Shown: in pieces, positions 37,741-50,395 of the stretch
How positions within the stretch are numbered: the first letter of the stretch is position 1
How the letters are laid out: every line of letters begins with the position of its first letter
Origin: Artemia franciscana
Lineage: Eukaryota; Arthropoda; Branchiopoda; Anostraca; Artemiidae
Reading direction: 5' to 3'
Assembly: GCF_032884065.1 (NCBI RefSeq)
Contig: NW_027066312.1
Coordinates: 124,001-188,000 of the forward strand
DNA length: 64,000 bases
Notes under the pieces: generated by a model
What the model saw: only the letters and a program-made list of their open reading frames with translations
What the model was told of the DNA's origin: nothing
Databases searched by the model: none
Position numbers and translations under genes: made by a program

Positions 37741-38239
37741 TATAGAAAATTGTTTCTTTATATTGTGTGGTATCATAATGGCAGTTTGTTCAATGAAGTC
37801 ATATAGATGGCTTCTATACTATATTCTGTGATGAAGCAGAGTCAATAATGTCACACACTTTTTTTTTACCTTATTGTGTAATTTTAAGAAAGCATCAATA
37901 AAGTCAGATGATTTTTTGCTCTTTGGTATACTAACAACAAAAGAAATGTTAAGGATGGGCTGGATTGAGGGACGGTCCTTACAGTTCACCTTTATGTGGA
38001 AAGATGGATGTGTCTTCGTATCATTTCTTAGAGGAATTAAGGAATTAAAAGAATTGTGGGTTGAAATTTTGGTAGGGAGGCTGGGGTGAAAGATTAGATG
38101 TTTGAAGATTTGAAAAGTAGATGTTGTTCAGATATAAATAATAATTGAAGGTTTACTGGGTAGGTATAAACTATTTTAAAGATTTTCTTGAAAAATCAGT
38201 TCTAGCATTTTGTCAGTTTATGTTTTGATGTGTATTTTT

Positions 38240-38690
38240 TGCTTGTTTTTCATGTGTCACCGTGTCCCAACAGGGCTTTCTGTGCAAATAAATCTATCCA
38301 TCCAAGGAGGCATCAATAACATCTTATAAATGACTTTTTTTATTCAGTTATCCCAGGGACTGCATAAGTACAGGGCAAAGTGGGCTATATGTTTTTCATG
38401 TGTTCCACCATGTCCCAACAGGGCTTTCTGTGCAAATAAATCTATCCATCCAAGGAGGCATCAATAACATCTTATAAATGACATTTTTTTATTCAGTTAT
38501 CCCAGGGACTGCATAAGTACAGGGCAAAGTGGGCTATATGTTTTTCATGTGTCACCATTTCCCAACAGGGCTTTCTGTGCAAATAAATCCATCCATCCAA
38601 GGAGGCATCAATAACATCTTATAAATGACTTTTTTTTATTCAGTTATCCCAGGGACTGCGTAAGGAAAGGGCAAAGTGGGCTATATGTAT
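38240..38690 (+). repeat. Tandem repeat, ~147-bp unit, three copies
   Basis: Units start near 38247, 38392 and 38540 and contain 'cccaacagggctttctgtgc', 'aaataaatctatccatcc', 'ggcatcaataacatcttata' and 'ttatcccagggactgc'. Identity between units is very high, so the array is young. The phrase 'gtgcaaataaatctatccatcc' looks like a retrotransposon 3' end with a short tail. Confidence 0.85.
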
Positions 38691-38733
38691 CATGTATTTT
38701 CTTTTCTCACCCAGCCACTTTGTATAGAAGTTA

Positions 38734-39099
38734 TCATGTATACTTTGGAAGAGGCTTCTTCAGTTGGAAATTCAATATCCTAGCAGCTTTTTTAAGTAAC
38801 AAAAGTGATTGGAGTGCAACCAGCCCTTTCCTGGTCCTGTTTTGCTGCCCTCTTCTCAAGACTTCTGATAAAAAAATTTTGAGATAGGCATTTTGTTCAG
38901 AATAGTTAAAAGGTCCAGTAACTATGTCTCTGGGGATGACATAACCCTGCAGAGTCCTTCTATAGTATTTTCTATTTAAAAAATGGGGCATGTTTGATTC
39001 TGGATCTCTAAAAGTGCTAAGGGTATTAAGGTCAAACTCAAGGTCAACTAAATCAAAACACACTATATACATGCTGGTTGCAAAAGGGCATATTAGCAA
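38734..39099 (-). other. Unrecognised 121-codon ORF
   Basis: An open frame containing RDPESNMPHFLNRKYYRRTL and YVIPRDIVTGPFNYSEQN. It is hydrophilic with no domain I can name, and could be part of an old LINE. It starts right after the 147-bp array. No splice sites were noted. Confidence 0.25.
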
Positions 39100-41080
39100 T
39101 ATCTCAGATACAGCTTTTTGTATTAAGTTGAAATTTTTTGGGCATGCTGATAGGAATCTTCAACCAGCCAAAATGCAATATTTGCAAACTACCTACAAAC
39201 AACTGCAAAAAAAAGCCAATGAAGTCAAAATAATAATAAAATGGAAACAACTTTGAAGAGCTATCAGATACACAGCTATACACCACGTAACTAATTCTAT
39301 GGAGCTTCAAAATGAATAAACTCAGTATATTAAAGTTAAAAATAAGGTTTAATTAATGTTTGGGAAGAAAGAAAAGCTAAATTGGCTCAGCAATTATTTT
39401 TTTGCCCTGAATTAATACCTTTTTAATAGTGTTGGCCCATGAGTTTCCTTTAGATAAGCCTTACAACTAAGGCTAGAGAAGAGAAGAATGAGGATAGAGA
39501 AGAAGAAAAATAGATAGAGAAAAGGAGGATAGGGAAGAAGTGGACCTGCTGTACCAGGGAAGGTTCTAAGAGTGGTTGTAATATTATCAGAGAGTAGTAA
39601 TATGAATAGAATGTTAGAGCACTAAAATTCTTCAAACCTAAATATCTTCTCTAGTGCTCAAATCTTGACATTTCCCCCCTTTTTAAGTACTGTATCTCCC
39701 AGTTCTAGTTTTCACTCTGATATAAATTACACTTACTATTATATTAAGATGATTTAGCAAGAATTCTGTATTCAAGGTGGGGATGGCTAAGAGCAGTATA
39801 AAGTCTGGGTTATTGTGGGTTTTCTAGAAGCGGTGGTTATTTTAACAAGACTTTAAGATTTATTAGCTTTTACAAGTTGTACTTGTGGTACTTGACTTGA
39901 TTGTCCATTTTAACTGCAAACCTCAGTCTTGGCATCCCCTTGTCTAAGAATTCCACCCAGATGTCTTTGACAAGAATTTGGTAGGCTAATGATAGTGAGG
40001 TTATTTGGACTTAAGTTTCACATTTTAAGGGGTCAAATTCAAACATCCGGGGTTTAGCTTACTGAGACAACAAATCAAAACAAGGCTAGAGTGTATAATG
40101 AGCCAAGGAATAAATAACTTCGGAGTTTTCACTACACATGGTTAAATAATTCTGGATTTTGGTTTGGACAAACATTAAACAGCCCGTCATACGAAACTCT
40201 AACTAAGGAGTAAGTTTTGCGCACAGTAACCAAAGCTATAAAAGAAAAAAAAAGTGAAATTACAGTAACAATAACATACAAAGATGTGGCTGTTTAACAT
40301 GAATCAAAATAAATAAAATTCTTCAAGTTTTCAAAGTTACTCATCAAATGCTATCAGCCCGAGAAAAGTTGCACAATTTTGAAAAGCCAGAGAATACCTT
40401 CAACAAGTGGATTAATATTAATGAAAGGTCTCAAGCCCCTATGTACAAAAATGCGAAATCTTATGTTTCTCAGAGACATTTTACTTGTGGACCCAGAGAC
40501 ATTTGTACTTATTACAACATTGAAAATAAAATGAAAATTGCAGTGAATCCAGACAAGGATTTACCTATTGGGCCACTATGCCCTGCGGCTTTCACTATTC
40601 CTGAATTTCACTATCCACTTCTTTCCGTTATCTCATGTTTTAAAAATTTATTATTTTAGACTTCTTACGTAATGTAATGTATATAATGTAATAAAATGTA
40701 ATATAATATAATGTAACATATAATGCAATGTAAATGTTAACACCAAGTTTGCATGTGTAAGTATATTTCTGATGTCATGCCTGAACACAGAAAAGGCTTG
40801 AATTATTTTCACAAAAATTGGACCAAAGGATCACCCCTCTCTCTCGTGACAGTTAAAAAATTGTGCCCCAGTAAATGCTTTTTACTATTTTTGACCCACT
40901 ACATTCCAAGAAAGATTACTCATATCCCCAAAAGTCATTCGCATCATGCGTGCCCTCGTTTTGCCCCACATTCAAAGAAAGGTGTATGCTTCTTTGCCGT
41001 TTTTTGTTGCCTCAGGGGGATGATTATGTCGAATCAGTCATCATAGAATATTGGAAAAGTGCTCATTGAAATGAAAATTG
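39100..41080. other. No gene recognised; AT-rich simple repeat at 40660-40735
   Basis: Contains a purine-rich block (39470-39545), an unrecognised 103-codon ORF at 40348-40659, and a 'taatgtaatgtatataatgt' simple repeat just after it. Confidence 0.35.
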
Positions 41081-41290
41081 AAAGTCGGAAAAACTTCTAA
41101 TTTTCGTCAGAATGAGCCCTCTCGTTATAATCTAGGACCACTGGGTCGGTACGATAACCCCTGGAAAAAAGTAAATAAAAATAAATAAACAAGCATCCGT
41201 GATCAGTCTTGTGGCAAAAAATGCAAAAGTCCATATTTTTGTAGATAGGAGCTTCAACCTTCATCTGCAGGGTTCTTTTTTAAGTAGGAA
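41080..41290 (-). mobile_element. HL fragment e
   Basis: Matches the right-central part of HL copies: 'cagaatgagccctctcg', 'taggaccactgggtcg', 'aaaataaataaacaagcatc' and 'tttttgtagataggagctt'. Both ends are missing. Confidence 0.7.
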
Positions 41291-42235
41291 AAGAGTTTGA
41301 GCCACAACGAAGTGGCAGTTTCTGCACTTTGTGAAACAAACAACAATTTTGACAGAAGATGTCCATCAATTGAAAACTTTGAGCTACACATTTAATTTAG
41401 TTACCAGGAAAGCTACTCGTCGGGCTTATCAGTTTTTGATGCTATAATACCCCGTGGTGGTACACTTGCTCCTAAAAATACATGTAATACATAGAAAATA
41501 GGCAGGTAGTCTATACGGCTAATTATTTCTTTTTAGCTTCCTTTAACTGGGTTGGTTCTTTGAAGACTTCATAAAATTATGTACTGTAGTTTACAGTGGA
41601 ATGGAAATTAAATTAATTGTCATACGAATTCATTGGAATGAAATCAAATTCATTCCAGGCAAATGGAATGGAATTAATCCCAAAGCTATTAAAAATGAAC
41701 AGAGAAATGAAATAAAATTAGTGTTTTCAACTTAAAGTAAAGAGCAACATTGGAACTGACAAAGAACAGTGAATCACTGTTGAAGACTCTTTCTATTGTA
41801 TCACAATATATCATAGTTTGCCCAAAAATCACATTTTTTCCTATCTTCGTCAATCTAGAGGTGTCAGTGATATTGGTCATAAAATTTGCTTTTTATATTT
41901 TCTGTTTCTGCTTCTGTTCAAGATGATGCACAAGATTTTGATCATATACTTTTTTGAGCATCATTCACATTAAATATTGATCCATTAAAAACAAAAATGT
42001 TTTTGTGCGTTTTGTGTTTTTTTGTGTGTTTTTCTACATTTTTGTTTTCACTATGATTCTTTCTACTATACGTATTCGTGTATGTGGCACTTGTACGTCT
42101 ACTATAAAGCAGCACGTGCATAGAAAAACATGAAAATCCATCTTGTCTACACACCCTTATTTTTTAATGTGGTCAACCTAGATGTGTGATTCATCTTAAT
42201 ATAAAACTAAAAACGAATATAGATGTTAATTAAGG
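41291..42235. other. No gene recognised
   Basis: A degenerate GGAATG-like segment at 41600-41690, otherwise AT-rich. No ORF of note. Confidence 0.35.
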
Positions 42236-42594
42236 TCAGCACTGTATAAGAAAGGTGATCAGAGTGAGTATGGTAATTATCAAGGGATTAGTCTGGTCTC
42301 AGTAGGTAGCAAATCACTTAGTAATATGATACTTGTTAGACTGAAAGATGCTGTAGACAAAGTTATAAGAGAAGATCAGTGCGGTTCTAGAAAAGATAGA
42401 GAATATGTTGACCAAAATTTCCCTCTAAGGCTAATAATTGAGAAGCGCCTGAGTTATCAAACGCCTTTGTTCCTCAGTTTTACAGATTTTGAGCAAGTGT
42501 TCGATTTTGTTGATAGAAGATCTTTAGCGAAGTTCTTATCCTTGTATGGTATACCAGACAAATATATTAAAGTGATTAGTGCTATGTAAGAGAA
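42236..42594 (+). pseudogene. RTE-like LINE, left part (split by nested insertions)
   Basis: The frame gives EYGNYQGISLVSVGSKSL, MILVRLKDAVDKVIREDQCG, then PLRLIIEKRLSYQTPLFLSF, the motif A region DFEQVFDFVDRRSLAK (first D replaced in context) and LYGIPDKYIKVISAM. It stops abruptly at 42594, where the HL element begins. The reading resumes at 47084 as NTAV after a junction codon, so these are two halves of one copy. In the family the protein has an endonuclease and reverse transcriptase and spreads by target-primed reverse transcription. Confidence 0.9.
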
Positions 42595-43166
42595 TTAAAT
42601 AAAAAAAACAAGTTTTTTTAAATGAAAGTAAGGAGCAACATTAAAACTTAAAGCGAACAGAAATTACTCCGTATATGAAAGGGGCTTTTCCTCCTCAACG
42701 CCCCGCTCTTTACGCGAAAGTTTGACTCTTTCTCTTAACTGTATTTTTAAAACAGTAAAAAACTTTAGCGTAAAGAGCGGGGCGTTGAGAAAGAAAAGCC
42801 CTTTCGTATACGGAGTAATTTCTGTTCGTTTTAAGTTTTAATGTTGCTCCTTACTTTCATTTAAAAAAAACTTGTTTTTTTTATCTAATTTCTGGACGTT
42901 TTTGAATTAATGCATGTTTTGATCTTGGCTCTCCGCACATAAATAATTAAAACGAAATTTGCATGTTAATTAATTGCAATTAATCGGAAGATTTTGAGAA
43001 AAAAGGAGCAAGGGAGGAGGCCTAGTTGCCCTCCAAGTTTTTGATCACTTAAAAAAGCAACTAGAACTTTTAATTTTTTACAAACGTTTTCATTGGTAAA
43101 AAATATACATAACTTACGAATTAACTTACGCAACGAACTTTTATATTTATATGTTTTTATTGCGTA
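42595..43166 (-). mobile_element. HL copy c, left part with terminal palindrome
   Basis: Begins 'ttaaataaaaaaaaca' immediately after host A42594. The palindrome arms are ~42610-42722 and ~42760-42875, nearly perfect, with spacer at 42723-42760. The rest reads like copy b up to 'tttttattgcgta', where the Helitron nest is inserted. The remainder of the same copy continues at 46015. Confidence 0.85.
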
Positions 43167-43313
43167 CTAGCTGTTGGAGTGGCGCTTCGCGCCACCCCAC
43201 TCCTAGTTGGTGGGGGCGCTTCGCGCCCCCCAAGCCCCCCCCGCGCGCGTAAGTCGTTACGCGCCATATTAGTTACGCGCCATTGTAGTTGTGTCCCTGT
43301 GTCCCACCTGTGA

Positions 43314-43424
<111 letters not shown>

Positions 43425-43436
43425 TTTAACTACGTA

Positions 43437-43621
43437 AAACTTGCGAATATACAACATTTCTTCGATGTCCCATTGACTGTGCATATAAATAGATTGTCAG
43501 GTTTACCGACTCTTGAACATGCAACATAAAATTGTCCATGGGAAAAATAATCCGTATTCAGATCTATACCTGATTATTCTAATAACTGCCCTTGAGCTTT
43601 GTTGATGGTGATTGCTAATCG
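43437..43621 (-). pseudogene. Helitron helicase C-terminus (PIF1-like)
   Basis: The minus-strand reading gives RLAITINKAQGQLLE, the PIF1/RecD-type motif V. After a stop it gives GIDLNTDYFSHGQ and [15 protein letters not shown], motif VI with the arginine finger. One in-frame stop and an extra A near the end break it. Everything upstream of motif V is lost and replaced by the ~30-bp minisatellite at 43625. The full protein (Rep nuclease plus helicase) drives rolling-circle transposition; this copy cannot. Confidence 0.85.
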
Positions 43622-43624
43622 AAC

Positions 43625-43885
43625 GTTCCCTGTGTCCCCGTCGTCATTTATATATCCCCCTGTGCCCCCCGGCATCCCCCTTGTAGTTGTGTCCCTGTGT
43701 CCCGGTCGTCATTTATATTCCCAGTATCTCGTTCGTCATTTGTGTCCCAGTCTGTCATTTCTCTTTGAGCGTCCCGGTCGTCATTTATATCTCCCGGTCG
43801 TTATTTGTGTCCCAGTGTCCCAGTCTGTAATTTCTCTTTGAGTGTCCTGGTCGTCATTTATATTCCCTGTGTCCCGGTTTTTAGT
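43625..43885. repeat. Minisatellite 'cccggtcgtcatttatattccctgtgt'
   Basis: Degenerate units of about 25-35 bp containing 'tcccggtcgtcattt'. The same repeat in reverse orientation fills 44535-44865, and a few units lie at 45413-45465. It is internal to the Helitrons and directly abuts the truncated helicase frame in both orientations. Confidence 0.8.
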
Positions 43886-44160
43886 TTTCTTTTTCTCCTT
43901 TATTTTTCAGTTTTTTTCTTTTTTTCTTTTTTTTTTCTTTTTCAGTTTTTAGTTTTTTTATTAGTTTTTAGTTTTTTTTCTTTTTAGTTTTTTTGTAGTT
44001 TTTACCTTTTTTTTTAGTTTTTTTCTTTTTTAGTTTCTAGTTTTTTACCTTTTTTTTATTTTTTTTTAGTTTTTTAGCTTTTTTAGTTTTTTTAGTATTT
44101 TCTTTTTAGTTTTTTTGTAGTTTTTACCTTTTTTAGTTTTTTTTCTTCTTTTGTATTAAT
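43886..44160 (-). repeat. T-rich low-complexity tract ('ttttagttttt' units)
   Basis: Read on the minus strand it is an A-rich (ACTAAAAA)-like tract directly after the tRNA-like box B. That is where the tail of a SINE would stand. A second copy lies at 45553-45765 with almost the same sequence. Confidence 0.75.
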
Positions 44161-44164
44161 GCTA

Positions 44165-44242
44165 AAGCCAAGGTTCGAACCTGGAACCTCTCGGACCTGG
44201 AACCTGGAACATAACGCTTTACCAACTCAGCTACTTCGGCTT
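44165..44242 (-). other. tRNA-like sequence with Pol III A and B boxes, copy 1
   Basis: On the minus strand: 'agccgaag', then 'tagctgagttgg' (A box), and later 'ggttcgaacc' (perfect B box) followed by 'ttggctt', which pairs with the 5' end apart from one extra G. The part between the D arm and the T arm is a duplicated 'ccaggttccagg', with no proper anticodon arm. It is therefore a tRNA-derived promoter-like unit, not a working tRNA gene. Confidence 0.65.
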
Positions 44243-44367
44243 GAATACATTCGTTTTTGAATTGGTATATGATGAAATAATTCAGACGTCATATAATGAC
44301 GTCAGTCGACACACAAACATGACGTCAGTCGACACACAGACACACAGACAACTTATCTATTCTATCT

Positions 44368-45404
<1,037 letters not shown>

Positions 45405-45771
45405 TAGATAGATGTCCCGGTGTCCCGGTCGTCATTTGTGTCCCGACGTCCCGGTCTGTAATTTCGTCAGTCGACAAACATGACGTCAGTCGACACACAA
45501 ACATGACGTCACTCGACACACAGACACACAGACAACTTATTTTTATATATATTTTTTAGTTTTTTATTAGTTTTTAGTTTTTTTTTCTTTTTAGTTTTTT
45601 TTGTAGTTTTTACCTTTTTTTTTAGTTTTGTTCTTTTTTAGCTTTTAGTTTTTTACCTTTTTTTTATTTTTTTTTAGTTTTTTAGCTTTTTTAGTTTTTT
45701 TAGTATTTTCTTTTTAGTTTTTTTGTAGTTTTTATCTTTTTTAGTTTTTTTCTTCTTTTGTATTAATGCTA

Positions 45772-45833
45772 AAGCCAAGGTTCGAACCTGGAACCTGGAA
45801 CATAACGCTTTACCAACTCAGCTACTTCGGCTT
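45772..45833 (-). other. tRNA-like sequence with Pol III A and B boxes, copy 2
   Basis: Same as copy 1 but without the inserted 'ggtccgagaggttcc' block: A box 'tagctgagttgg' and B box 'ggttcgaacc'. It lies downstream of the Helitron 5' leader (45834-45945) and upstream of an A-rich tract, so leader, tRNA-like unit and A-rich tract form a repeated module. Confidence 0.65.
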
Positions 45834-45941
45834 GAATACATTCGTTTTTGAATTGGTATATGATGAAATAATTCAGACGTCATATAATGACGTCAGTCGA
45901 CACACAAACATGACGTCACTCGACACACAAACACAGACAAC

Positions 45942-45948
<7 letters not shown>

Positions 45949-46012
<64 letters not shown>
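45949..46012. repeat. (TA)n microsatellite within the Helitron 5' terminus
   Basis: Thirty-two TA units between 'acaacttattttta' and the terminal GA of the outer Helitron. Compare 'tctatatatataaaaataag' at 44369, where the same position has only four. Confidence 0.9.
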
Positions 46013-46014
<2 letters not shown>

Positions 46015-47083
46015 TATGAGGGTGTTCAACCCTTGTTGATACCTCGCTCTTTACTCTAAAGCTTAGATTTATGATTGATCTCTGAATCACAATGGCCTTA
46101 GAATAAATAGTTGAAATTAGTAAAAATACTTTAGCGTAAAGAGTGAGGTATAACGAGGAGGTAAACCTGTCATATGCGTAATAATTTTTGTTCGTTTTAA
46201 TGCTGCTCCTTAATTTCAGTAGAAAAAACTTTTCATATTGTTTTTTCATTGTTTTTTCAAATAATGCTAGCAAATCCTGCGCCCCCTTCATTGAAATTAT
46301 CTTCCCCCATGGAAAGTTTCTCCATGGAAATATCCTCCCACGTAACCCCCCTCCTCAATCCCCCCTAAACCAAAAAATCCCCCTGAAAACGTCTGTACAC
46401 TTCCCAGTAACCATTACTATATGTAAACACAGGTCAAAGTTTGTAACTTGCAGCCCCTCCCACGGGGACTGCAGGGGAGTAAGTCGTCCCTAAAGACATA
46501 GTTATTAGGTTATTCGACTATGGTGAATAAAATGGTTGTGTCAGAATTTTGATCCGGTGACTTTTGGGAAAAAATGAGCGTGGAAGGGGGCCTAGGCGCC
46601 CTCCAATTTTTGGTCACCTAAAAAGACACTAGAACTTTTAATTTCCGTTAGAATGAGCCCTCTCGCGACATTCTAGGACCACTCAGTCGATACGATCACC
46701 CCTGGGAAAAAAAACAACAACAAATAAACACGCATCCATGATCTGTCTTCTGGCAAAAAACGTGAAATTCCACATTTTTGTAGATAGGAGCTTGAAACTT
46801 GTACAACAGGGTTCTCTGATACGCTGAATCTAATGATGGGATTCGTTAAGATTCTATGACTTTTACGGGGTGTTTCCCCCTATTTTCTAAAATGAGGCAA
46901 ATTTTCTCAGGCTTGTAACTTTTAATGGGTATAACTGATCTTGATGAAACTTATATATTTAAAATCAGCATTAAAATGCGATTTTTTTGATGTAACTATT
47001 GTAACTATTTCCGTTTTTTAGAGTTTCGGTTACTATTGAATAGGGTCGCACCTTACTACAGTTCGTTACCACGAACTGTTTGA
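46015..47083 (-). mobile_element. HL copy c, right part with terminal hairpin
   Basis: Resumes 'tatgagggtg' where the left part stopped at 43166. It contains the second partly inverted module, and ends in a perfect 9-bp hairpin ACAGTTCGT-TACC-ACGAACTGT near 47058-47079, followed by 'ttga'. Host T follows at 47084. Left and right parts total 1641 bp. Confidence 0.85.
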
Positions 47084-47960
47084 TAACACTGCTGTTTGTA
47101 TGTTATATGATAGCACTAGCTGGTATTATATTAAATCAGGAGTTAAGCAGGTTTTTTTTGTATCCCACTTATATGGATCATTTTGTTAGACTTTGTCTTA
47201 AGGAGCACAGGAAAGGCAATGGGAGACCACAGAAACAAATGGGTAGGAAAAACTCTCCTGGACTTAGATTATGCCAATGATTTATGGATCCTAAATGAAA
47301 TTTTGGGCAAATGAATGAACTTTTAGATGTTTTGTCAGTTAATGGTGGTAGAGCAGGTTTAAAAATTAATGTTAAGAATACTAAGTCACTAAGGCTAGGA
47401 ATAAGTGAAGATGGAAAGGTGACGTAGGATAACAAAAAGATGGAAAAATAGGAAGATAAGTCTGCAAACCAATATTAGGATATGGGAAGCTACATTGATG
47501 ACAGCGGTCAAATATGGCTCTGAAGCATAGGCGCTCCGGAATGCATATGAACATTTACGAGGTGTTTTCCAGAGAAATAGCCTACGGATTGTTCTGGGTA
47601 CCCGGCTGACTGACCGTATTTCAAACTGTAGGCTGTACGAAAAGTGTAGTTCAATCTTGCTTTCTAAGGAGATAAATGAGATAAAGGGCCGCTAATGAGA
47701 TAAAGTTTGAGATGACTAAGGTATGTTCTGGAGATGAAGGATTACAGATTGCCGAAGACTGTCCTTTTCGGCCAACCGTCTAGGGCTAAATGGAAAGCAG
47801 GTTGTCCGTGGTTGGCTTGGGAGGATGTAATAAAGAAAGATTTAAAGGAAATGGGAACCTCATGGGATGGTGTAAAGAGGGAATAGATTTGGATGGAGGA
47901 GGAGCGTGTGTAGCTTTGTTGGCCTCTGGTGACTTTGCTCTGCCTTGAGTTGTTAGTAGA
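47084..47960 (+). pseudogene. RTE-like LINE, right part
   Basis: Begins in frame with the left half: NTAV, then WYYIKSGVKQ (motif B region), GKTLLDLDYANDLWILNE (motif C, with YADD changed to YAND), NGGRAGLKINVKNTKSLRL, LTDRISNCRLYEKCSSI, DYRLPKTVLFGQPSRA and KEMGTSWDGVKR. Several stops and shifts are present. The D-to-N change in the catalytic box would itself abolish polymerase activity. Confidence 0.88.
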
Positions 47961-48969
47961 AGCTGTAGTAGTAGCATTCATAGCAGGATGGATTTTCCTG
48001 TTAATGGGACTGATTGGCAACAAGTATTTTATTGTGATAAGTTGAACTGTGTTATCATAAATAGTAACTTTATTTTGTTGTCTTTTTGAGTACTTTTACT
48101 GGAATATCATTATAGCGCATGTACATTTTAGACTTGTGATGAAAAAAGAGTTTTAGCATATTTCCAATTTTTTCTTAAATGAGAAAGGTTTTGAATCTTA
48201 TATGATAAACTTTAGAACCTAGCACAGATCACAACACAAATTTAAAATCTTGGGGAGGGATGAACACCCCAGAAGGATCTATTTGAGTTTTCTTCACCAT
48301 GGTGTATATATGTTTTGCTAAAAAATGTGAATTTAAGTTCTATTTCAGTATGTGAAAGTGGTACATTCCATGTTTTTGGTGGTGTGAAATGAATTACATG
48401 AGAGGAAAACCTGATCTTCATAATAGCTTCCAAATTTCAGACGTTGTTGAGATGTTAAGTAAAATATTAACATTGGGGTATTGATCATATTTTTGGACAG
48501 GAAGATACAGCTGCCTTGTATTTGAATAAAATATCAGCTTGTTTGTATAATAGCTCATGAGTAATAAATGGCAATATAATACATTAAATTATAATTGACG
48601 AAAAATTTCAATTTGTTTTTGTTTAAGCAGTCTTATAAGGAAAAGTCGAGGTTATTTGACCTTTTTCTAAAACCAAAAAGTGTATCTCACAATTTATTTT
48701 TCTGAACATGAATTCTTTTGCTCCTAAAGTCCCTCCATAAGGTTTTGCTGATTTAATCCATTTTCAGGGGAATATTCCATTCATAGAAGGAAATCAGCCT
48801 GGGGAATTTTTGAACAAGATGCAACCAGTTATTAAAAATTGTTCTTGATGAAGGCTAAAAGAAAATTGGCTAAAAATCTTATTCTTGTTTTTTTTTTTTG
48901 AAATTGTTAATTAGTCTAAATATTTACTTCTTCAAGTTTCAACTTATCCAGTAATAATTTTTTTTTTAG
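47961..48969. other. No gene recognised; upstream flank of a candidate exon
   Basis: AT-rich. An acceptor-like 'ccattttcag' near 48760 is not followed by an exon with a usable donor. Confidence 0.3.
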
Positions 48970-49020
48970 GCCAGCATTCTCAATAACTGAAGAAAATGCA
49001 GTCCTTGAGACTTTGAAAAG
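48970..49020 (+). CDS. Candidate exon of an unidentified plus-strand gene (exon i)
   Basis: 51 nt between a strong acceptor (eleven T, then AG at 48968-48969) and a strong donor, 'AAAAG|gtaagttg'. Only one frame is open: PAFSITEENAVLETLK, entered with one base and left with two (phase 2 at both borders). The exons at 52959, 53323 and 53636 have the same phase, so they can be joined in one frame. No family is recognised. Confidence 0.5.
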
Positions 49021-49109
49021 GTAAGTTGAGACTAGGTTATGTTTCTTTGGTATCGTAGCAATTTTAGCTGCTGCAATACAAATATAATAGTCAAAAGTTG
49101 CTACAATTT

Positions 49110-49410
49110 GAGAATTCTTTGTCTATGGGGAACTGGTTTGATCCCAGGCGTAACCGGCTATTTTGTTTGGGATGGGGGTCAGTGGCGTGATTCTGTGAGC
49201 TCAGGCAGAGTTGACCCAGCTCTTAATGGGTACCTGGAGAAATCTGGGGAAGGTAAACAGGAAAGGTGTGCGAAAGCACAGGATGGTAGGCCCCTAACCC
49301 CCCATTGCACTTCTTGGCTGAATGGCCACAAAACGGAGATCAGCACCGCCGGTTTGAACCTTAAGGGTCTAATGTCATCTTACTTACTTACTACTACTAC
49401 TACTAGCTAC
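49110..49410 (+). mobile_element. SINE with box-B-like promoter and (ACTT)/(ACT) tail
   Basis: Near the left end is 'ggtttgatccc', close to the Pol III B box GGTTCGANNCC. A body without coding sense follows, including 'taatgggtacctgg' and 'tctggggaaggtaaac'. It ends in 'cttacttacttactactact'. A tail of ACTT units matches the LINE-A 3' end at 1530 and suggests that this LINE group mobilised it. The left border is not exactly placed; the intact ORF across it is coincidental. Confidence 0.6.
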
Positions 49411-49609
49411 TTTAGTTGGATTATCCAATAGTGTTGGTGGAGCAACAGTTTGATATTATTTTTTTGCAATTGATTAAATAAATTAGTTATCGGTTTCTAG
49501 AACTTTTAAGATGGCGTATCTCAAGAAGAGCTGTTTCTTACAAAAATTAAATTCTTTCAAGGTTCCTAAATCCTGCTGTCTTCTTAAAACTAGCTTCATT
49601 TGTTATTCC

Positions 49610-49700
49610 CTGACACCGAAGGAGGAGTGTGAGTAGCTGTGTTCTCTCAGGGTGCTTGGTGCAGCAGTGAATTGTTAGTAGTTTCACATAACTATATATA
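49610..49700 (+). pseudogene. RTE-like LINE, extreme 3' end
   Basis: 'aaggaggagtgtgagtagctgtgttctctcagggtgcttggtgcagcagtg' in shorter pieces corresponds to the RRSV-SSCV-L-LGAAV ending seen at 36.85 and 47.9 kb. Only the tip remains. Confidence 0.6.
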
Positions 49701-50395
49701 CTCTTAACGTTTTAGTCATGCTATAATATTTCAAAGATAGTTTATCTTCAATATATATATCTACGTTCTTAAATGTTAGAACGTCGACGCTAAAAAAAGA
49801 TTTGTCTACTTCTCATTTTCAAGAAACGAATCAAGTGAGAAAAAAATTAACAAGAAAAATTTGCTTGGTTGGATAGACTATTGGTACGTATAACGTTACA
49901 CGATTGTTTCAGAGCTCAGATTTTATAAACTTAGCCAATTTTATGCTCCAGAAAATTCCAGAAAAGTGTTGGGATTCTAGAAAAGTAATTCCAGAAAAGT
50001 ATTGGGAAAATCGTAAAGATCAGAATTTTTTTGGGTCTCTGGCCGGAGTTTCAAGTTTCAAAATCTGTAGTTTAACAAATGATCTCAATATGATGTCTAT
50101 ATTTGATTGAATTTATACAACGAGAGGAATTTCATTGAAAAGAAACAATTTATTTCACATTCGTCTTCTTTGACTAGGATAAATGTTTGTGTATCTATTG
50201 CTGTCTGCAATGGCGCCAATTCACGAAAATTTAGGGGGAGGGGTAAAGATTTTTTTTCGATTTTTATGTGAACATAACAAAAAATATATTTTTCAAAATA
50301 TGGATTTATTTATTTTTGGTCTTTTGAAATGAAATTACAAGAAATGCATCATCTAAATATTTACTAAAAACCCTTTTCATCTTTTCATTGAAAAA

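Noticed and set aside
43167-43260. CpG island or promoter
   Set aside because: The G+C-rich block is the Helitron 3' terminal hairpin region.
44165-44242. A functional tRNA gene
   Set aside because: A and B boxes are good, but there is no anticodon arm, the acceptor has an extra base, and the copy is inside a Helitron module.
49039-49431. 130-codon plus-strand ORF
   Set aside because: It lies over the SINE and its flank; the protein has no domain and the SINE explains the sequence.
49904-50110. Exon after 'gattgtttcag' with an open frame SSDFINLANF
   Set aside because: Phase does not fit the other candidate exons of the plus-strand gene, and there is no donor or domain support.
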